Positions 29,292 through 40,213 of a stretch of 64,000 nt of DNA are shown here, in pieces. Under the pieces are notes generated by a model. That model had not been told where the DNA came from, did no database searches, and saw nothing but the letters and a program-made list of their open reading frames with translations. Origin of the DNA: ZC4RG30 sp963812195. Its GTDB lineage: Bacteria; Pseudomonadota; Gammaproteobacteria; Steroidobacterales; Steroidobacteraceae. The position numbers and the translations under genes were made by a program. Position 1 is the first letter of the stretch, and each line of letters opens with the position of its first letter. Where the stretch lies: contig CAWEUI010000010.1 of the NCBI GenBank assembly GCA_963812195.1, forward strand, positions 1 to 64,000, in the 5' to 3' direction.

Positions 29292-29647
29292 TCTCGAACC
29301 CGCTTCCACAAAACGTCCAGGCTTTCGCGAAGCCGCGCATTATGCGCGGTCTTGGCGCCGTTGCGTGCACCAACGACCAGATCCAGGCCGGCCAGTTGCG
29401 CGGCGCAGCTGCGGAAGGATTCGCGCACCGCGCGCTTGACCCGATTGCGTGCCACCGCGTTGCCCACGGCCTTGGCGCCGATGGCCAGGCCGAGCCGCGC
29501 GAACCCCAGCTGGTTGGGCGCGAAACTCACGGCGAAGCAGCCATCGGTGACGCGACGGCGCTGTGCGTAAACCGCATTGAAGTCGGCGGATTTGAGAAGC
29601 CGCTGCTGGCGGGCGAAACCCTGGCGACCCGACTGCGCGCCGGACAT
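29288..29647 (-). CDS. rnpA: Ribonuclease P protein component
   Basis: A 119-residue basic protein that with the RNA subunit matures tRNA 5' ends. Start MSGAQSGRQGFARQQRLLKS is chosen at 29647, 17 bases after the rpmH stop; an in-frame upstream ATG would overlap rpmH. The core shows RLGLAIGAKAVGNAVARNRV and KRAVRESFRSCAAQL, the RNR-type RNA-binding helix of the family. The C-terminus overlaps yidD. Confidence 0.96.
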   Translation of the reverse strand: MSGAQSGRQGFARQQRLLKSADFNAVYAQRRRVTDGCFAVSFAPNQLGFARLGLAIGAKAVGNAVARNRVKRAVRESFRSCAAQLAGLDLVVGARNGAKTAHNARLRESLDVLWKRVRE

Positions 29648-29663
29648 GGCGCGGGAGCTGACC

Positions 29664-29804
29664 TTAGGGGATGAGACGCTGGCGGCCCTTGGCGCGGCGG
29701 CGAGCCAGGACCTTGCGGCCATCGGCAGTGGCCATGCGGGCGCGAAAGCCGTGGGTGCGCACGCGCTTGATCTTGCTCGGCTGATAGGTGCGTTTGGTGG
29801 CCAT
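29664..29804 (-). CDS. rpmH: 50S ribosomal protein L34
   Basis: A 46-residue very basic protein: MATKRTYQPSKIKRVRTHGF at the start and RRRAKGRQRLIP at the end, the full L34 pattern. The start at 29804 is the conserved one, not the upstream in-frame ATG. It is the first gene of the leftward origin block, 183 bases from divergent dnaA. That gap has no good DnaA boxes; it should hold both promoters. Confidence 0.97.
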   Translation of the reverse strand: MATKRTYQPSKIKRVRTHGFRARMATADGRKVLARRRAKGRQRLIP

Positions 29805-29987
29805 GGCTAGGGCGTGGGGCTCGGATTTGAGGGGCTGCGCAGGGTACGCATCCGGCCCCGGCAAGTCAACTGGGCCGCGCGGGCGGCGCTGATCGCCTGC
29901 GTCGTTTCCACCCTATGGCGTCTGGCGTCAAGGCGCGTAGACTCGCCCTCCCCCCAATGCCAAGCAGATCCGCGACGCGTCACAGGC

Positions 29988-31343
29988 ATGTGTGAAATCT
30001 GGAACCAAATCCTGACGCGCCTCGAGCATGAGATTCCCGAGCAGCAGGTAAACACCTGGTTGCGACCGCTGCAGGCGGTGCGCGAGGACGGGGCCCTGCG
30101 GCTGCTGGCACCGAATCGCTTTGCCGTGGACTGGGTGCAGAACCATGCCGCACCACGCATCAGCGCGCTGCTGCGCGACGGGCACAGTGAGAAGCTGGCG
30201 CTGGTGGTGGAGATCGGTTCGCGCAACGACGCGCCAGCCGCGCCGGAGACACAGCCGGGCGCCGCGGCGGAGCCGGCCCGGCCGAGCAGCCGGCGCCCGG
30301 GGGTGGAGGCCACCGTACAGATCGGCGCACGGCTGAACCCGGAATCCACGTTCGAGCATTTTGTCGAGGGCAAGAGCAACCACTTCGCCAAGGCCGCGGC
30401 CATGCAGGTGGCCGAGAATCCGGGCAAGGCCTACAACCCGCTGTTCGTGTATGGCGGCACCGGGCTGGGCAAGACGCACCTGATGCAGGCCATCGGCCAT
30501 GTGATCCGCCAGCGCGATCCGCAGGCCCGGGTGGCCTACGTGCATTCGGAGCGCTTCGTCGACAACATGGTGCAGGCGCTGCGCCACAACACCATGAACG
30601 AGTTCAAGACTTCGTACCGTTCGCTGTCGGCGCTGCTGATCGACGACATCCAGTTCTTCGCCAACAAGACGCAATCCCAGGAAGAGTTCTTCCACACCTT
30701 CAACACGCTGTTCGAGGGTCAGGCGCAGATCATCCTGACCTCGGATCGCTATCCCAAGGAGATCCCGGGCCTGGAGGAGCGGCTCAAGTCGCGCTTCGGC
30801 TGGGGGCTGTCGGTGGCGATCGAGCCGCCGGAGCTGGAGACCAGCGTGGCGATCCTGATCAGCAAGGCGCAGGCCGCCGGCGCGCAGTTGCCGGAGGAGG
30901 TGGCGTTCTTCGTGGCCAAGCGCATCCGCTCCAACGTGCGCGAACTGGAAGGGGCGCTGCACCGGATCATTGCCAGCAGCCGTTTTACCGGCCAGCCCAT
31001 CACGCTGGATTTTGCCAAGGAAGTGCTGCGTGACCTGCTGAACCTGCAGGCCAGGCTGGTCACCATCGAGAACATCCAGAAAACGGTGGCCGATTACTTC
31101 AAGGTTCGCCTGTCCGAGCTGCTGTCCGAGCGTCGCAACCGCTCGCTGGCACGGCCGCGCCAGGTGGCCATGGCGCTGGCGAAGGAGCTCACGGCCCATA
31201 GCCTGCCGGAAATCGGCAGTGCCTTCGGGGGCCGCGACCACACCACGGTGCTGCATGCCTGCAAGCGGGTGAAGGAGCTGCAGGAGCGCGAGCCACGGAC
31301 GCGCGAGGACTACTCCAACCTGGTCCGGATCCTCACGGGCTGA
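29988..31343 (+). CDS. dnaA: Chromosomal replication initiator DnaA
   Basis: A 451-residue initiator ATPase that binds DnaA boxes and opens oriC. Start MCEIWNQILTRLEHEIPEQQ at 29988 is the conserved domain I. Walker A GGTGLGKTHLMQAIGH is near residue 160, Walker B ALLIDDIQFFANK near 215, and the C-terminal domain IV has FGGRDHTTVLHACKRV, the box-recognition helix. An upstream in-frame ATG at 29814 is not used because domain I begins here. dnaN, recF and gyrB follow on the same strand. Confidence 0.98.
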   Translation: MCEIWNQILTRLEHEIPEQQVNTWLRPLQAVREDGALRLLAPNRFAVDWVQNHAAPRISALLRDGHSEKLALVVEIGSRNDAPAAPETQPGAAAEPARPSSRRPGVEATVQIGARLNPESTFEHFVEGKSNHFAKAAAMQVAENPGKAYNPLFVYGGTGLGKTHLMQAIGHVIRQRDPQARVAYVHSERFVDNMVQALRHNTMNEFKTSYRSLSALLIDDIQFFANKTQSQEEFFHTFNTLFEGQAQIILTSDRYPKEIPGLEERLKSRFGWGLSVAIEPPELETSVAILISKAQAAGAQLPEEVAFFVAKRIRSNVRELEGALHRIIASSRFTGQPITLDFAKEVLRDLLNLQARLVTIENIQKTVADYFKVRLSELLSERRNRSLARPRQVAMALAKELTAHSLPEIGSAFGGRDHTTVLHACKRVKELQEREPRTREDYSNLVRILTG

Positions 31344-31572
31344 TGAGCAACCTGTGCACAGCCCTGTGCACAAGTCGAGGCAAAAGCTGGGGGCACAATT
31401 GTGGATGGTTTTGTCCACAACGAACCAACAGGCAATGCGCGCTTCATGCAGTGACTTGTCCGCCCCGACATCGCCCCTAAAGTCATGACCGGCAAGGCCA
31501 GACTGATTTATCCTCAGTATCCACAGGGCCAATGACTACAGTCATTGTTTTAAATAGACCAAGGTTTATTTC
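31344..31572. other. Candidate oriC: DnaA-box cluster between dnaA and dnaN
   Basis: This 229-base gap has several 9-mers close to TTATNCACA. Forward: CTGTGCACA 31352-31360 (7/9), TTGTCCACA 31411-31419 (8/9), TTATCCTCA 31508-31516 (8/9), GTATCCACA 31517-31525 (8/9). Reverse: TTGTGCACA at 31365-31373 (8/9) and CCATCCACA at 31400-31408 (7/9). An AT-rich tract lies at 31545-31573, close to dnaN. A dnaA-dnaN origin is common in gammaproteobacteria. The dnaN promoter is probably also here. Confidence 0.65.
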
Positions 31573-32676
31573 ATGAAATTCAGCGCGACCCGTGAGCAAC
31601 TCCTCGGACCCGTGCAGGCCGTCATCGGTGTCGTGGAACGCAAGCAAACCATGCCGGTGTTGTCGAACCTGCTGCTGGCCGCCAAAGGCGGGCGGCTGGC
31701 GGTGACGGGCACGGACCTGGAAGTGGAGCTGGTGGCATCCGGGGAAGTCAATGTTGCCCAGCCCGGCGAGATCACGGTGCCGGGTCGCAAATTGCTGGAT
31801 ATCGCCAAGGCCTTGCCGGATGGCAGCGCCATCACGGTCACCCTGGATGGCGAGAAGCTGAAGATCAGCGCCGGGCGCAGCCGCTTCACGCTGTCCACGT
31901 TGTCGGCGGGCGAGTTCCCGGTGGTGGAGTCCGTCAATGCCACGCAGACGCTGGTACTGCCGCAGGCGGAGCTGGGGCGGTTGATCGCCAAGACGCATTT
32001 CTCCATGGCCCAGCAGGACGTGCGCTACTACCTGAACGGCACTTTGCTCGAAACGGACGGGAAAATGCTGCGAACAGTCGCGACTGACGGGCATCGTCTC
32101 GCAATCGCGGAAGCCGCGCTGGCGGCGGACGAGAAGAACGTGGCCGCACAACAAGTGATCGTACCGCGCAAGGGCGTGCTGGAACTGACGCGGATCCTGG
32201 GTGGTTCCGGGGACGTTGAAGTGGCCATCGGCGCCAACCACATTCGGTTGCAGATCGGCGATGTTCGCTTCACTTCGAAGCTAATTGACGGCAAGTTCCC
32301 GGAATATGGGCGCGTTATCCCGAGCAAGCCGAGCAAGGTCGTGGTGATCAATCGGGAGGAATTGCGTGCTGCGTTGCAACGTACGGCAATCCTGTCCAAC
32401 GAGAAGTACCGCGGTGTGCGCATGACGCTGGCCAATAACGTGTTGAAGCTGCAGGCGCACAATCCCGAGCAGGAAGAAGCCCAGGACGAAGTGGAAGTCG
32501 AGTACAAGGGCGAGGAGCTGGAGATCGGCGTCAATGTCACGTATCTGCTGGATGCCCTGGCGGCCGTGGACACCGAGACGGTCGAGATCGGCCTCACAGA
32601 CGCCAACAGCGCCTGTCTGATCCGTTCTCCGGGCACCACCGCCTCGCGCTATGTCGTCATGCCGATGCGGCTCTGA
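31573..32676 (+). CDS. dnaN: DNA polymerase III beta sliding clamp
   Basis: A 367-residue clamp that tethers the replicative polymerase. It starts MKFSATREQLLGPVQAVIGV and shows MPVLSNLLLAAKGGRLAVTG, RYYLNGTLLETDGKMLRTVA and DGHRLAIAEAAL, and ends CLIRSPGTTASRYVVMPMRL, the conserved clamp end. Length matches the family. recF follows by 21 bases, in the normal origin operon. Confidence 0.98.
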   Translation: MKFSATREQLLGPVQAVIGVVERKQTMPVLSNLLLAAKGGRLAVTGTDLEVELVASGEVNVAQPGEITVPGRKLLDIAKALPDGSAITVTLDGEKLKISAGRSRFTLSTLSAGEFPVVESVNATQTLVLPQAELGRLIAKTHFSMAQQDVRYYLNGTLLETDGKMLRTVATDGHRLAIAEAALAADEKNVAAQQVIVPRKGVLELTRILGGSGDVEVAIGANHIRLQIGDVRFTSKLIDGKFPEYGRVIPSKPSKVVVINREELRAALQRTAILSNEKYRGVRMTLANNVLKLQAHNPEQEEAQDEVEVEYKGEELEIGVNVTYLLDALAAVDTETVEIGLTDANSACLIRSPGTTASRYVVMPMRL

Positions 32677-32697
32677 GACGTTTCTGCGCCAGCGGCA

Positions 32698-33750
32698 ATG
32701 AGTCTGGCGTCGCTGTCGGTCCAGAACCTGCGCAGCATCGAAGGCGCAGAGCTGGAATTGAGCCCCGGGCTGAATCTGATCCATGGCCCGAATGGCTCAG
32801 GCAAGACCTCCATTCTGGAGGCGGTATTCCTGCTGGGGCGTGGGCGATCGTTCCGCACCCGGCACACCCAGCAGCTCATTACCCGCGGCAAACCCAACCT
32901 GTTGCTGTTCGCCCGGACCGCGGAGCCTGACCACCGCATCGGGTTTGAGTACGGCCGCGACGAAGCCTATGTGGCGCGGCTGGACGGGCAGGATGTGCGG
33001 AGCCTGGCGGAGCTGCCGGGGGCGTTTTTCACTGAGGTGGTGGATCCGGAGATTCACCGGCTGGTGGAAGGGGCCCCGGGGGAGAGGCGTCGGTGGCTGG
33101 ACTGGGGCGTGTTCCACGTGGAACCTTCATTCCTGGACCACTGGCTGCGCTTCAGCCGGGCGCTGCGCCAGCGCAATGCAGCTCTCAAGCAAGACCTGGA
33201 CCCGCAGGCCTGGGACGCCGAGGTAGCGGCACATGGCCAGCAGGTGGCCGTCCAGCGCTGCCAGTGGTTCCAGACCATCAAGCCATACCTGACCGAGGCC
33301 ATCCACAGGCTGTCCGGGCTTGATGTGGAGATCAGCTACTTCCAGGGCTGGTCGGCCGAACGGTCGCTGGCCGAAGCACTGGCGGAGGGGCTGGAGCGGG
33401 ATCGTCAGCGAGGCAGCACTACCGTGGGACCCCAGAGGGCAGACGTCCTGCTCAAGATGGGTGGTCGCTCAGCCCGCGAGAGTCTCTCCCGCGGCCAGCA
33501 GAAGCTGGTCGCGGCGGCCATGGTGCTGGCATTGCTCGGCCGCCTTCGCGAGCGCGAGGGCCCGCCGCCCACGTTGCTGCTGGACGACCCGGCGGCCGAG
33601 CTGGACAGCCAGAGACTGGGACGATTGGTCGGCCTGGTCGGCGAGTTGAGGTGCCAACTGATCATCACCTCGCTGGATCCCGACTTGCGCGTGTTCGGGC
33701 AGCCAGAGAGCGTGTTCCACGTGGAACAAGGCACCGTTCAGCGGTTATAA
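32698..33750 (+). CDS. recF: DNA replication and repair protein RecF
   Basis: A 350-residue SMC-like ATPase of the RecFOR gap-repair pathway. It starts MSLASLSVQNLRSIEGAELE with Walker A GPNGSGKTSILEAVFLLGRG, has the ABC signature ESLSRGQQKLVAAAMVLALL and Walker B PTLLLDDPAAELD, and ends in the TSLD motif (IITSLDPDLRVFG) of RecF proteins. It is intact and between dnaN and gyrB. Confidence 0.97.
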   Translation: MSLASLSVQNLRSIEGAELELSPGLNLIHGPNGSGKTSILEAVFLLGRGRSFRTRHTQQLITRGKPNLLLFARTAEPDHRIGFEYGRDEAYVARLDGQDVRSLAELPGAFFTEVVDPEIHRLVEGAPGERRRWLDWGVFHVEPSFLDHWLRFSRALRQRNAALKQDLDPQAWDAEVAAHGQQVAVQRCQWFQTIKPYLTEAIHRLSGLDVEISYFQGWSAERSLAEALAEGLERDRQRGSTTVGPQRADVLLKMGGRSARESLSRGQQKLVAAAMVLALLGRLREREGPPPTLLLDDPAAELDSQRLGRLVGLVGELRCQLIITSLDPDLRVFGQPESVFHVEQGTVQRL

Positions 33751-33778
33751 TAATAAGGTGCAAAAGCCAGGTGTACCG

Positions 33779-36214
<2,436 letters not shown>

Positions 36215-36244
36215 GCCGGCCGGCGTTCAGCCACCGGTGACGGC

Positions 36245-36263
36245 GGCGGGCGGCTCGCCCGCC
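36245..36263. terminator. Hairpin after gyrB
   Basis: GGCGGGCG (36245-36252), a 3-base loop, and CGCCCGCC (36256-36263) form a perfect 8-bp stem 31 bases after the gyrB stop and 28 bases before the end of the convergent OmpA-like gene. There is no U-tract, so it may be a weak bidirectional terminator or mere GC structure. Confidence 0.4.
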
Positions 36264-36290
36264 CCGGTCAGGGCAATGCGGCCGGCGTCA

Positions 36291-37493
36291 TCAACGCTCA
36301 TCGCTGCCGGCAGCGGGTGCGGTGCTCGAAGGCTCGCCCGGCGAATTCAGGGCGGGAGTGGGGACCGGAGTCGGGGCCGCTGTCGCCGAGCACGAGCCGG
36401 CGCTGAGCACGCTGATGTCCACGCGGCGGTTCAATTCCTCCGCATCGCTGTACGTGGCCTGCGCCACCCCGGGCGGACGATCCACGAAGCGGCGCGCCTG
36501 CCGCATCTGCTGCCAGCCGGCATCACTGTCCTGCCAGCGGCGAACCGTTACCTGCACAGCCGGCATGTCTGCCCGATAGGACGCAGCCTTGTCCGGCGTG
36601 CAATCCGCACCGTCTTCGTAGCCTTCCCAATCCTGGCCGTTGGTCAGCCGCACCGGCGTGAGGCTTGCGATGTAGCAGTACGCCGCGCGGGCACGGCGAT
36701 TGGCGATGTGCACATCGCGACGACCGGTATCGCCCGGAGTGGATTCAGGCGGATCGGCCAACTCCTTCGAGCTCGCATAGCCGGCCACCTCCAGTTCCGT
36801 GGGCGGACCACCTGGCACCGCACCACAGGCGGCCAGCGCCGCAAGGATGCGGCGCAGACCATCGATCGAAACATCCAGCTGGTCACGGACGAATGACACA
36901 CCGGCGACTTCGCCCGGGCCGTTGCGGCTGGTGGCTTCCGGTGCGGCATTGTTGCGGTAGAACACCGGCACGGTGGAAAGCCGCGGACGCGGCTGCGGCT
37001 GTGCCGAATAGACCACCAGCCACGGATCGCCGAGGCGGGGCGCGGCAGCGGCCGGCGCGGAGGGTGCGGACAGCGACGTGGGTTCGGCCGGCACATCGAC
37101 CACCGTGGCGGCTGACGCCGTGGGCCCGCCAATGGGCACGACATACGCGAAGAAGGCCAGGAACAGCGTGGTCGCCGTGCCCCAGGCTTTCCAGAACCCG
37201 CTCACCATCAGGCCCGGGCTGGCCATCTCTCCCCGGATGTACACGCCACAGGAGGTGAGCAGCGACATCAGGTCCCCGGCGAACGCGCAGGCCGCCGCGA
37301 TGGCGATGCCGGTGGTCGGCAACTGGATGGGTACGCTGCCACCACGGACCAGTACACCGTGGATCAGCCAGCCCACACCCGCGGAGCCGACCAGTACCAG
37401 GAACCACCGGTACAACACATAGCCGATGCGGCGCCGGCGCTCGCGCCGTGCAGCGCGGCGGGCGGCACGACGGACACCCGTTACCGTAGCCAC
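36291..37493 (-). CDS. Membrane-anchored OmpA-like domain protein
   Basis: A 400-residue protein with a basic N-terminus (RRAARRAARRERRRRIGYVL) and three likely membrane helices (FLVLVGSAGVGWLIHGVLV; IAIAAACAFAGDLMSLLTSC; ATTLFLAFFAYVVPIGG), followed by an Ala/Pro linker. The C-terminal third is OmpA/MotB-like: ELEVAGYASSKELADP, DVHIANRRARAAYCYIASL and ELNRRVDISVLSA, the NxxLSxxRA and NRRVDI hallmarks in a divergent form. It may bind peptidoglycan. The tail is Pro/Ala/Ser-rich. It is convergent with gyrB. I do not know a named function. Confidence 0.65.
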   Translation of the reverse strand: MATVTGVRRAARRAARRERRRRIGYVLYRWFLVLVGSAGVGWLIHGVLVRGGSVPIQLPTTGIAIAAACAFAGDLMSLLTSCGVYIRGEMASPGLMVSGFWKAWGTATTLFLAFFAYVVPIGGPTASAATVVDVPAEPTSLSAPSAPAAAAPRLGDPWLVVYSAQPQPRPRLSTVPVFYRNNAAPEATSRNGPGEVAGVSFVRDQLDVSIDGLRRILAALAACGAVPGGPPTELEVAGYASSKELADPPESTPGDTGRRDVHIANRRARAAYCYIASLTPVRLTNGQDWEGYEDGADCTPDKAASYRADMPAVQVTVRRWQDSDAGWQQMRQARRFVDRPPGVAQATYSDAEELNRRVDISVLSAGSCSATAAPTPVPTPALNSPGEPSSTAPAAGSDER

Positions 37494-37662
37494 AGCGCCT
37501 CTCCTCCCACCTGGATGGACAGGACAGTTCTAAGCCGCCGGCCGCAGCCCGACAATGTGGCTGGGCAGCGACGTCGCGGCTTTTGTGATCGGCTTCGCGC
37601 CGGATCGGGGCTATGGCAAATGCCCAGGGCACTGCCCGGGACCGGCGCCTCAGCGCCGCGGG

Positions 37663-38994
37663 CTAGCCGTCTCCACCGGTGGGCACGGCTTCGAGCATAT
37701 GCACCACCGCATCATTGCCGGCGGATTGGGCCAGCTCCAGCGGTGTATGCCCATCGCCGTCCATGATCGACGGGTCGGCATGCGCACGCAGCAAGGTCGC
37801 CACGATATCCCGCAAACCGTACTGCGAGGCCAGCAGCAGCGGCGCACTGCCATCCTCGTTGCGGGCATCCACGCGTGCGCCGGCACCGATCAGCATTGTC
37901 ACCAGCTCCTCATCACCGGAAAGCGTCGCCTTCAACAGCGGCGTGTCGCCGGTCAGATCGGCCGCGTTGGGGTCGGCCTTCGCGGCCAGCAACAGGCGGG
38001 CGGCTTGCAGACGCCGCGCGGTGGCCGCCGACTCGCTGCTCTTCTGCGCGGGCCGGAAGATGAGCCGCCGCACGGCCTTCTGGTCCTGGCTCAGCGCCAG
38101 CCCGATACCGACCACCATCAATTCGTACTCGCTCTTGCCGGCCGCGATGGTCAGCGCCGTGTCGCCAGCCGCATTGCGCGCGTTGACGTCCAGACCCGCG
38201 GCCAGCAGCGCGGCCAGCGCGGTAACGTGGTGGCGCTTGGCCGCCAGCATCAGCAATGTGTTGCCATCGGCATCGACGTAGTCCGTGCGCGCGCCCTGCG
38301 CCAGCACTGCGCGGAACAGGCCCGGTGCTGGCAGCTCCACGGCCTGTACCAGCGACATCGAACCCGGCTTCACCACCGGCTCCAGTTCCAGCAATTTCCG
38401 CAGCACCTGATCGCGCCCGGTGACCGAGGCGGCAAGGGTTGCGCCGTGCTCGAGCAGATACTGCGCCGCCGCCCAATGGCGCGACTCCAGCGCGGCATCC
38501 AGCGCGGTGTAGCCGCCGGCCGGGCGCTTGTAGTCCACTGGCTCGCCCGGCGTCAGGAACAGCTGCAGCAGCTCCACCTTGCCATTGCCGGCCGCCGCGA
38601 ACAGCAGCCGCGAGCCATTGGCATCGGTCTCGTTGCGATCGGCGCCCGCGCTGAGCAGCTGGCGTGCGATCTGCGAGGAACCGGTGGCCACCGCGATACG
38701 CAGCGCGGTGACGCGATTGCGCCCCATGCGCGTATCGACGCGGGCATGCGCATCAAGCAGCCGCTGCGCGGCCTCCGGCTTGCCGCTGGCCGAGGCGTAC
38801 ATCAGCGCAGTGATGCCGTGCTCGTCACTGGCATCGACGCTCGCGCCGCCGGCCAATGCGGCCTCCAGCCGCTGCACATCGCCATGCTCGGCGGCGTCGA
38901 GCAGGTCGGTGTTGGCGTCGGCGCAGGCCAGCCGCGCAAAGGCCAGCAACGGCAGGGCCAGTACGATCACGCCCGGATTTGCGCGAAGTGTCAT
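37663..38994 (-). CDS. Secreted ankyrin-repeat protein
   Basis: A 443-residue protein with a signal peptide (MTLRANPGVIVLALPLLAFA, cleavage near ACADA) and about ten ankyrin repeats, for example DEHGITALMYASASGKPEAA, DADGNTLLMLAAKRHHVTAL, NAAGDTALTIAAGKSEYELM and DGDGHTPLELAQSAGNDAVV. The start at 38994 overlaps the stop of the TonB-domain gene (ATGA, 38991-38994); an in-frame read-through further upstream has no meaningful sequence and is not used. Ankyrin repeats bind proteins; an exported one suggests a periplasmic partner, possibly the TonB-domain protein. Confidence 0.85.
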   Translation of the reverse strand: MTLRANPGVIVLALPLLAFARLACADANTDLLDAAEHGDVQRLEAALAGGASVDASDEHGITALMYASASGKPEAAQRLLDAHARVDTRMGRNRVTALRIAVATGSSQIARQLLSAGADRNETDANGSRLLFAAAGNGKVELLQLFLTPGEPVDYKRPAGGYTALDAALESRHWAAAQYLLEHGATLAASVTGRDQVLRKLLELEPVVKPGSMSLVQAVELPAPGLFRAVLAQGARTDYVDADGNTLLMLAAKRHHVTALAALLAAGLDVNARNAAGDTALTIAAGKSEYELMVVGIGLALSQDQKAVRRLIFRPAQKSSESAATARRLQAARLLLAAKADPNAADLTGDTPLLKATLSGDEELVTMLIGAGARVDARNEDGSAPLLLASQYGLRDIVATLLRAHADPSIMDGDGHTPLELAQSAGNDAVVHMLEAVPTGGDG

Positions 38995-39395
38995 GGTTTG
39001 AACTCCACCTTGACCGACATCAGCACCAGCTTGTGCAGCGGATTCTTGAATTCGTAAGTCTTCGCGGCGTCCAGTGCCGCCAGCCCGAAGTCCTGGCCCG
39101 GCGGCGACTCGGAGACGACCTGCGCCTCCAGTACCTGGCCCATGTCGTTGACCAGCAGATCGACCACGACCACACCGCCGACGCCGGCCTTCTTCGCCCG
39201 CGCCGGATAGTGCTCGGCCGGAGTGTCGCCGGCCACCTGCGCAAACTCCTTGAGCTGTTTGCCGCTGACGCGCACCGCATTGGGCTGCACGATCTTGCCG
39301 GTTTCCAGCAGGTAGCCCGGACGTGCAGTGGACTGCCCGGCAAGGCAGGTTGCCGCCAGCATCAGACCAGTAAACAGCAGGATGATTCGCTTCAT
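38991..39395 (-). CDS. TonB C-terminal-domain periplasmic protein
   Basis: A 134-residue protein. The N-terminus MKRIILLFTGLMLAATCLAG is a signal peptide rather than a TonB anchor. The TonB C-terminal-like domain follows: EHYPARAKKAGVGGVVVVDL, DMGQVLEAQVVSESPPGQDF and LAALDAAKTYEFKNPL. There is no ExbBD-interacting transmembrane/proline region, so it is not a classical TonB; it may be a free periplasmic binding module. Its gene overlaps the ankyrin gene by four bases and both are exported. Confidence 0.8.
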   Translation of the reverse strand: MKRIILLFTGLMLAATCLAGQSTARPGYLLETGKIVQPNAVRVSGKQLKEFAQVAGDTPAEHYPARAKKAGVGGVVVVDLLVNDMGQVLEAQVVSESPPGQDFGLAALDAAKTYEFKNPLHKLVLMSVKVEFKP

Positions 39396-39425
39396 CAGAC
39401 CCCGGACCCCTTGCGAGCAGGACCC

Positions 39426-39669
39426 CTATTCTGCGGTGCGAGAGGCAGTCGGCGCCACGTCGGCGGGCACCTGCTGCGGCAGCAGTTGCAACGCCTGGCG
39501 GGCCGCGGGTCCGGCGGTTTCGCCATGCGGCAGCACGGCGTACAGCGCGAGCTTGCGCATGGCGCCGCTGGCCAGCGGCAGGCGCCGCAGACGTCCCTCG
39601 GCAATGTCCAGGGCCACCAGATGCGCGGGCAGCCATGCATAGGCCAGGCCGGCCACGCACCCGTATCAT
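39426..39669 (-). pseudogene. LysR-type regulator C-terminal remnant
   Basis: About 80 codons on the leftward strand match the end of a LysR substrate-binding domain: AGLAYAWLPAHLVALDIAEG, RLRRLPLASGAMRKL, LYAVLPHGETAGPAARQALQ, with a proper stop. Upstream the frame meets a stop and thpR begins on the other strand at 39677, so the DNA-binding and most of the ligand domain are missing. It is a deletion remnant. It could in principle begin at ATG 39656, but a lone 76-residue piece of this domain is unlikely to be functional. Confidence 0.7.
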
Positions 39670-39676
39670 CGCCGCC

Positions 39677-40213
39677 GTGAACAAGGAGCGTCTGTTCTTT
39701 GCGCTGCGTCCCGACGCGCCCGGCGCAGCGCGCATTCATCAGTTCACGATGGAACTGCGCGCTGCACTGGGACTTGCGGGGCGCGCGCTGGCGGTGGAGC
39801 GGCTGCACCTGACGTTGTGCTTCCTCGGTGATTACACGCCGGCGTCACCGGAGCTGGTGGCTGCCGCACAGCGCGCGGCGCGCGGCCTGCACCAAGCGCC
39901 CTTCGAGTTGCGTTTCGACCAGGCGATGAGCTTTGCGCGTCCTGGCCAGGCACCGCTGGTGTTGTGCCAGAAGGAACCATGCGCGCCGCTGATGCAGCTG
40001 CACGCGGATCTGCGCGATGCGCTGGCAGCAAGCGGCCACTTCGAACTCGAAACGCGCGAATTCCAGCCGCATGTGACGCTGCTCTACGACGTGCAACAGG
40101 TGCCGCCGCGTGACATTGCCCCCATCGCATGGCAGGTGAGCGAATTCCTGCTGGTGCGCAGCCTGATCGGGCAGGGCCGGCACGAAGTAGTGGGCCGCTA
40201 CCGGCTGGGCTGA
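39677..40213 (+). CDS. thpR: RNA 2',3'-cyclic phosphodiesterase
   Basis: A 178-residue 2H-phosphoesterase, formerly 2'-5' RNA ligase. GTG start at 39677 gives MNKERLFFALRPDAPGAARI. The two catalytic HxT motifs are RLHLTLCFLGDYTP and FQPHVTLLYDVQQ. It hydrolyses 2',3'-cyclic phosphate RNA ends. It replaces the 5' part of the LysR remnant on the opposite strand. Its last 16 bases overlap the end of the convergent peptidase gene. Confidence 0.92.
   Translation: MNKERLFFALRPDAPGAARIHQFTMELRAALGLAGRALAVERLHLTLCFLGDYTPASPELVAAAQRAARGLHQAPFELRFDQAMSFARPGQAPLVLCQKEPCAPLMQLHADLRDALAASGHFELETREFQPHVTLLYDVQQVPPRDIAPIAWQVSEFLLVRSLIGQGRHEVVGRYRLG

Noticed and set aside
37555..39057. A 500-codon rightward frame opposite the ankyrin gene.
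   Set aside because: It is antisense to clear ankyrin repeats and rich in low-complexity Gln/Arg/His sequence.
38995..39735. An extended N-terminus for the ankyrin gene reaching back over the TonB-domain gene.
   Set aside because: The extra residues are the out-of-frame shadow of the TonB-domain gene; the signal peptide start at 38994 is clear.
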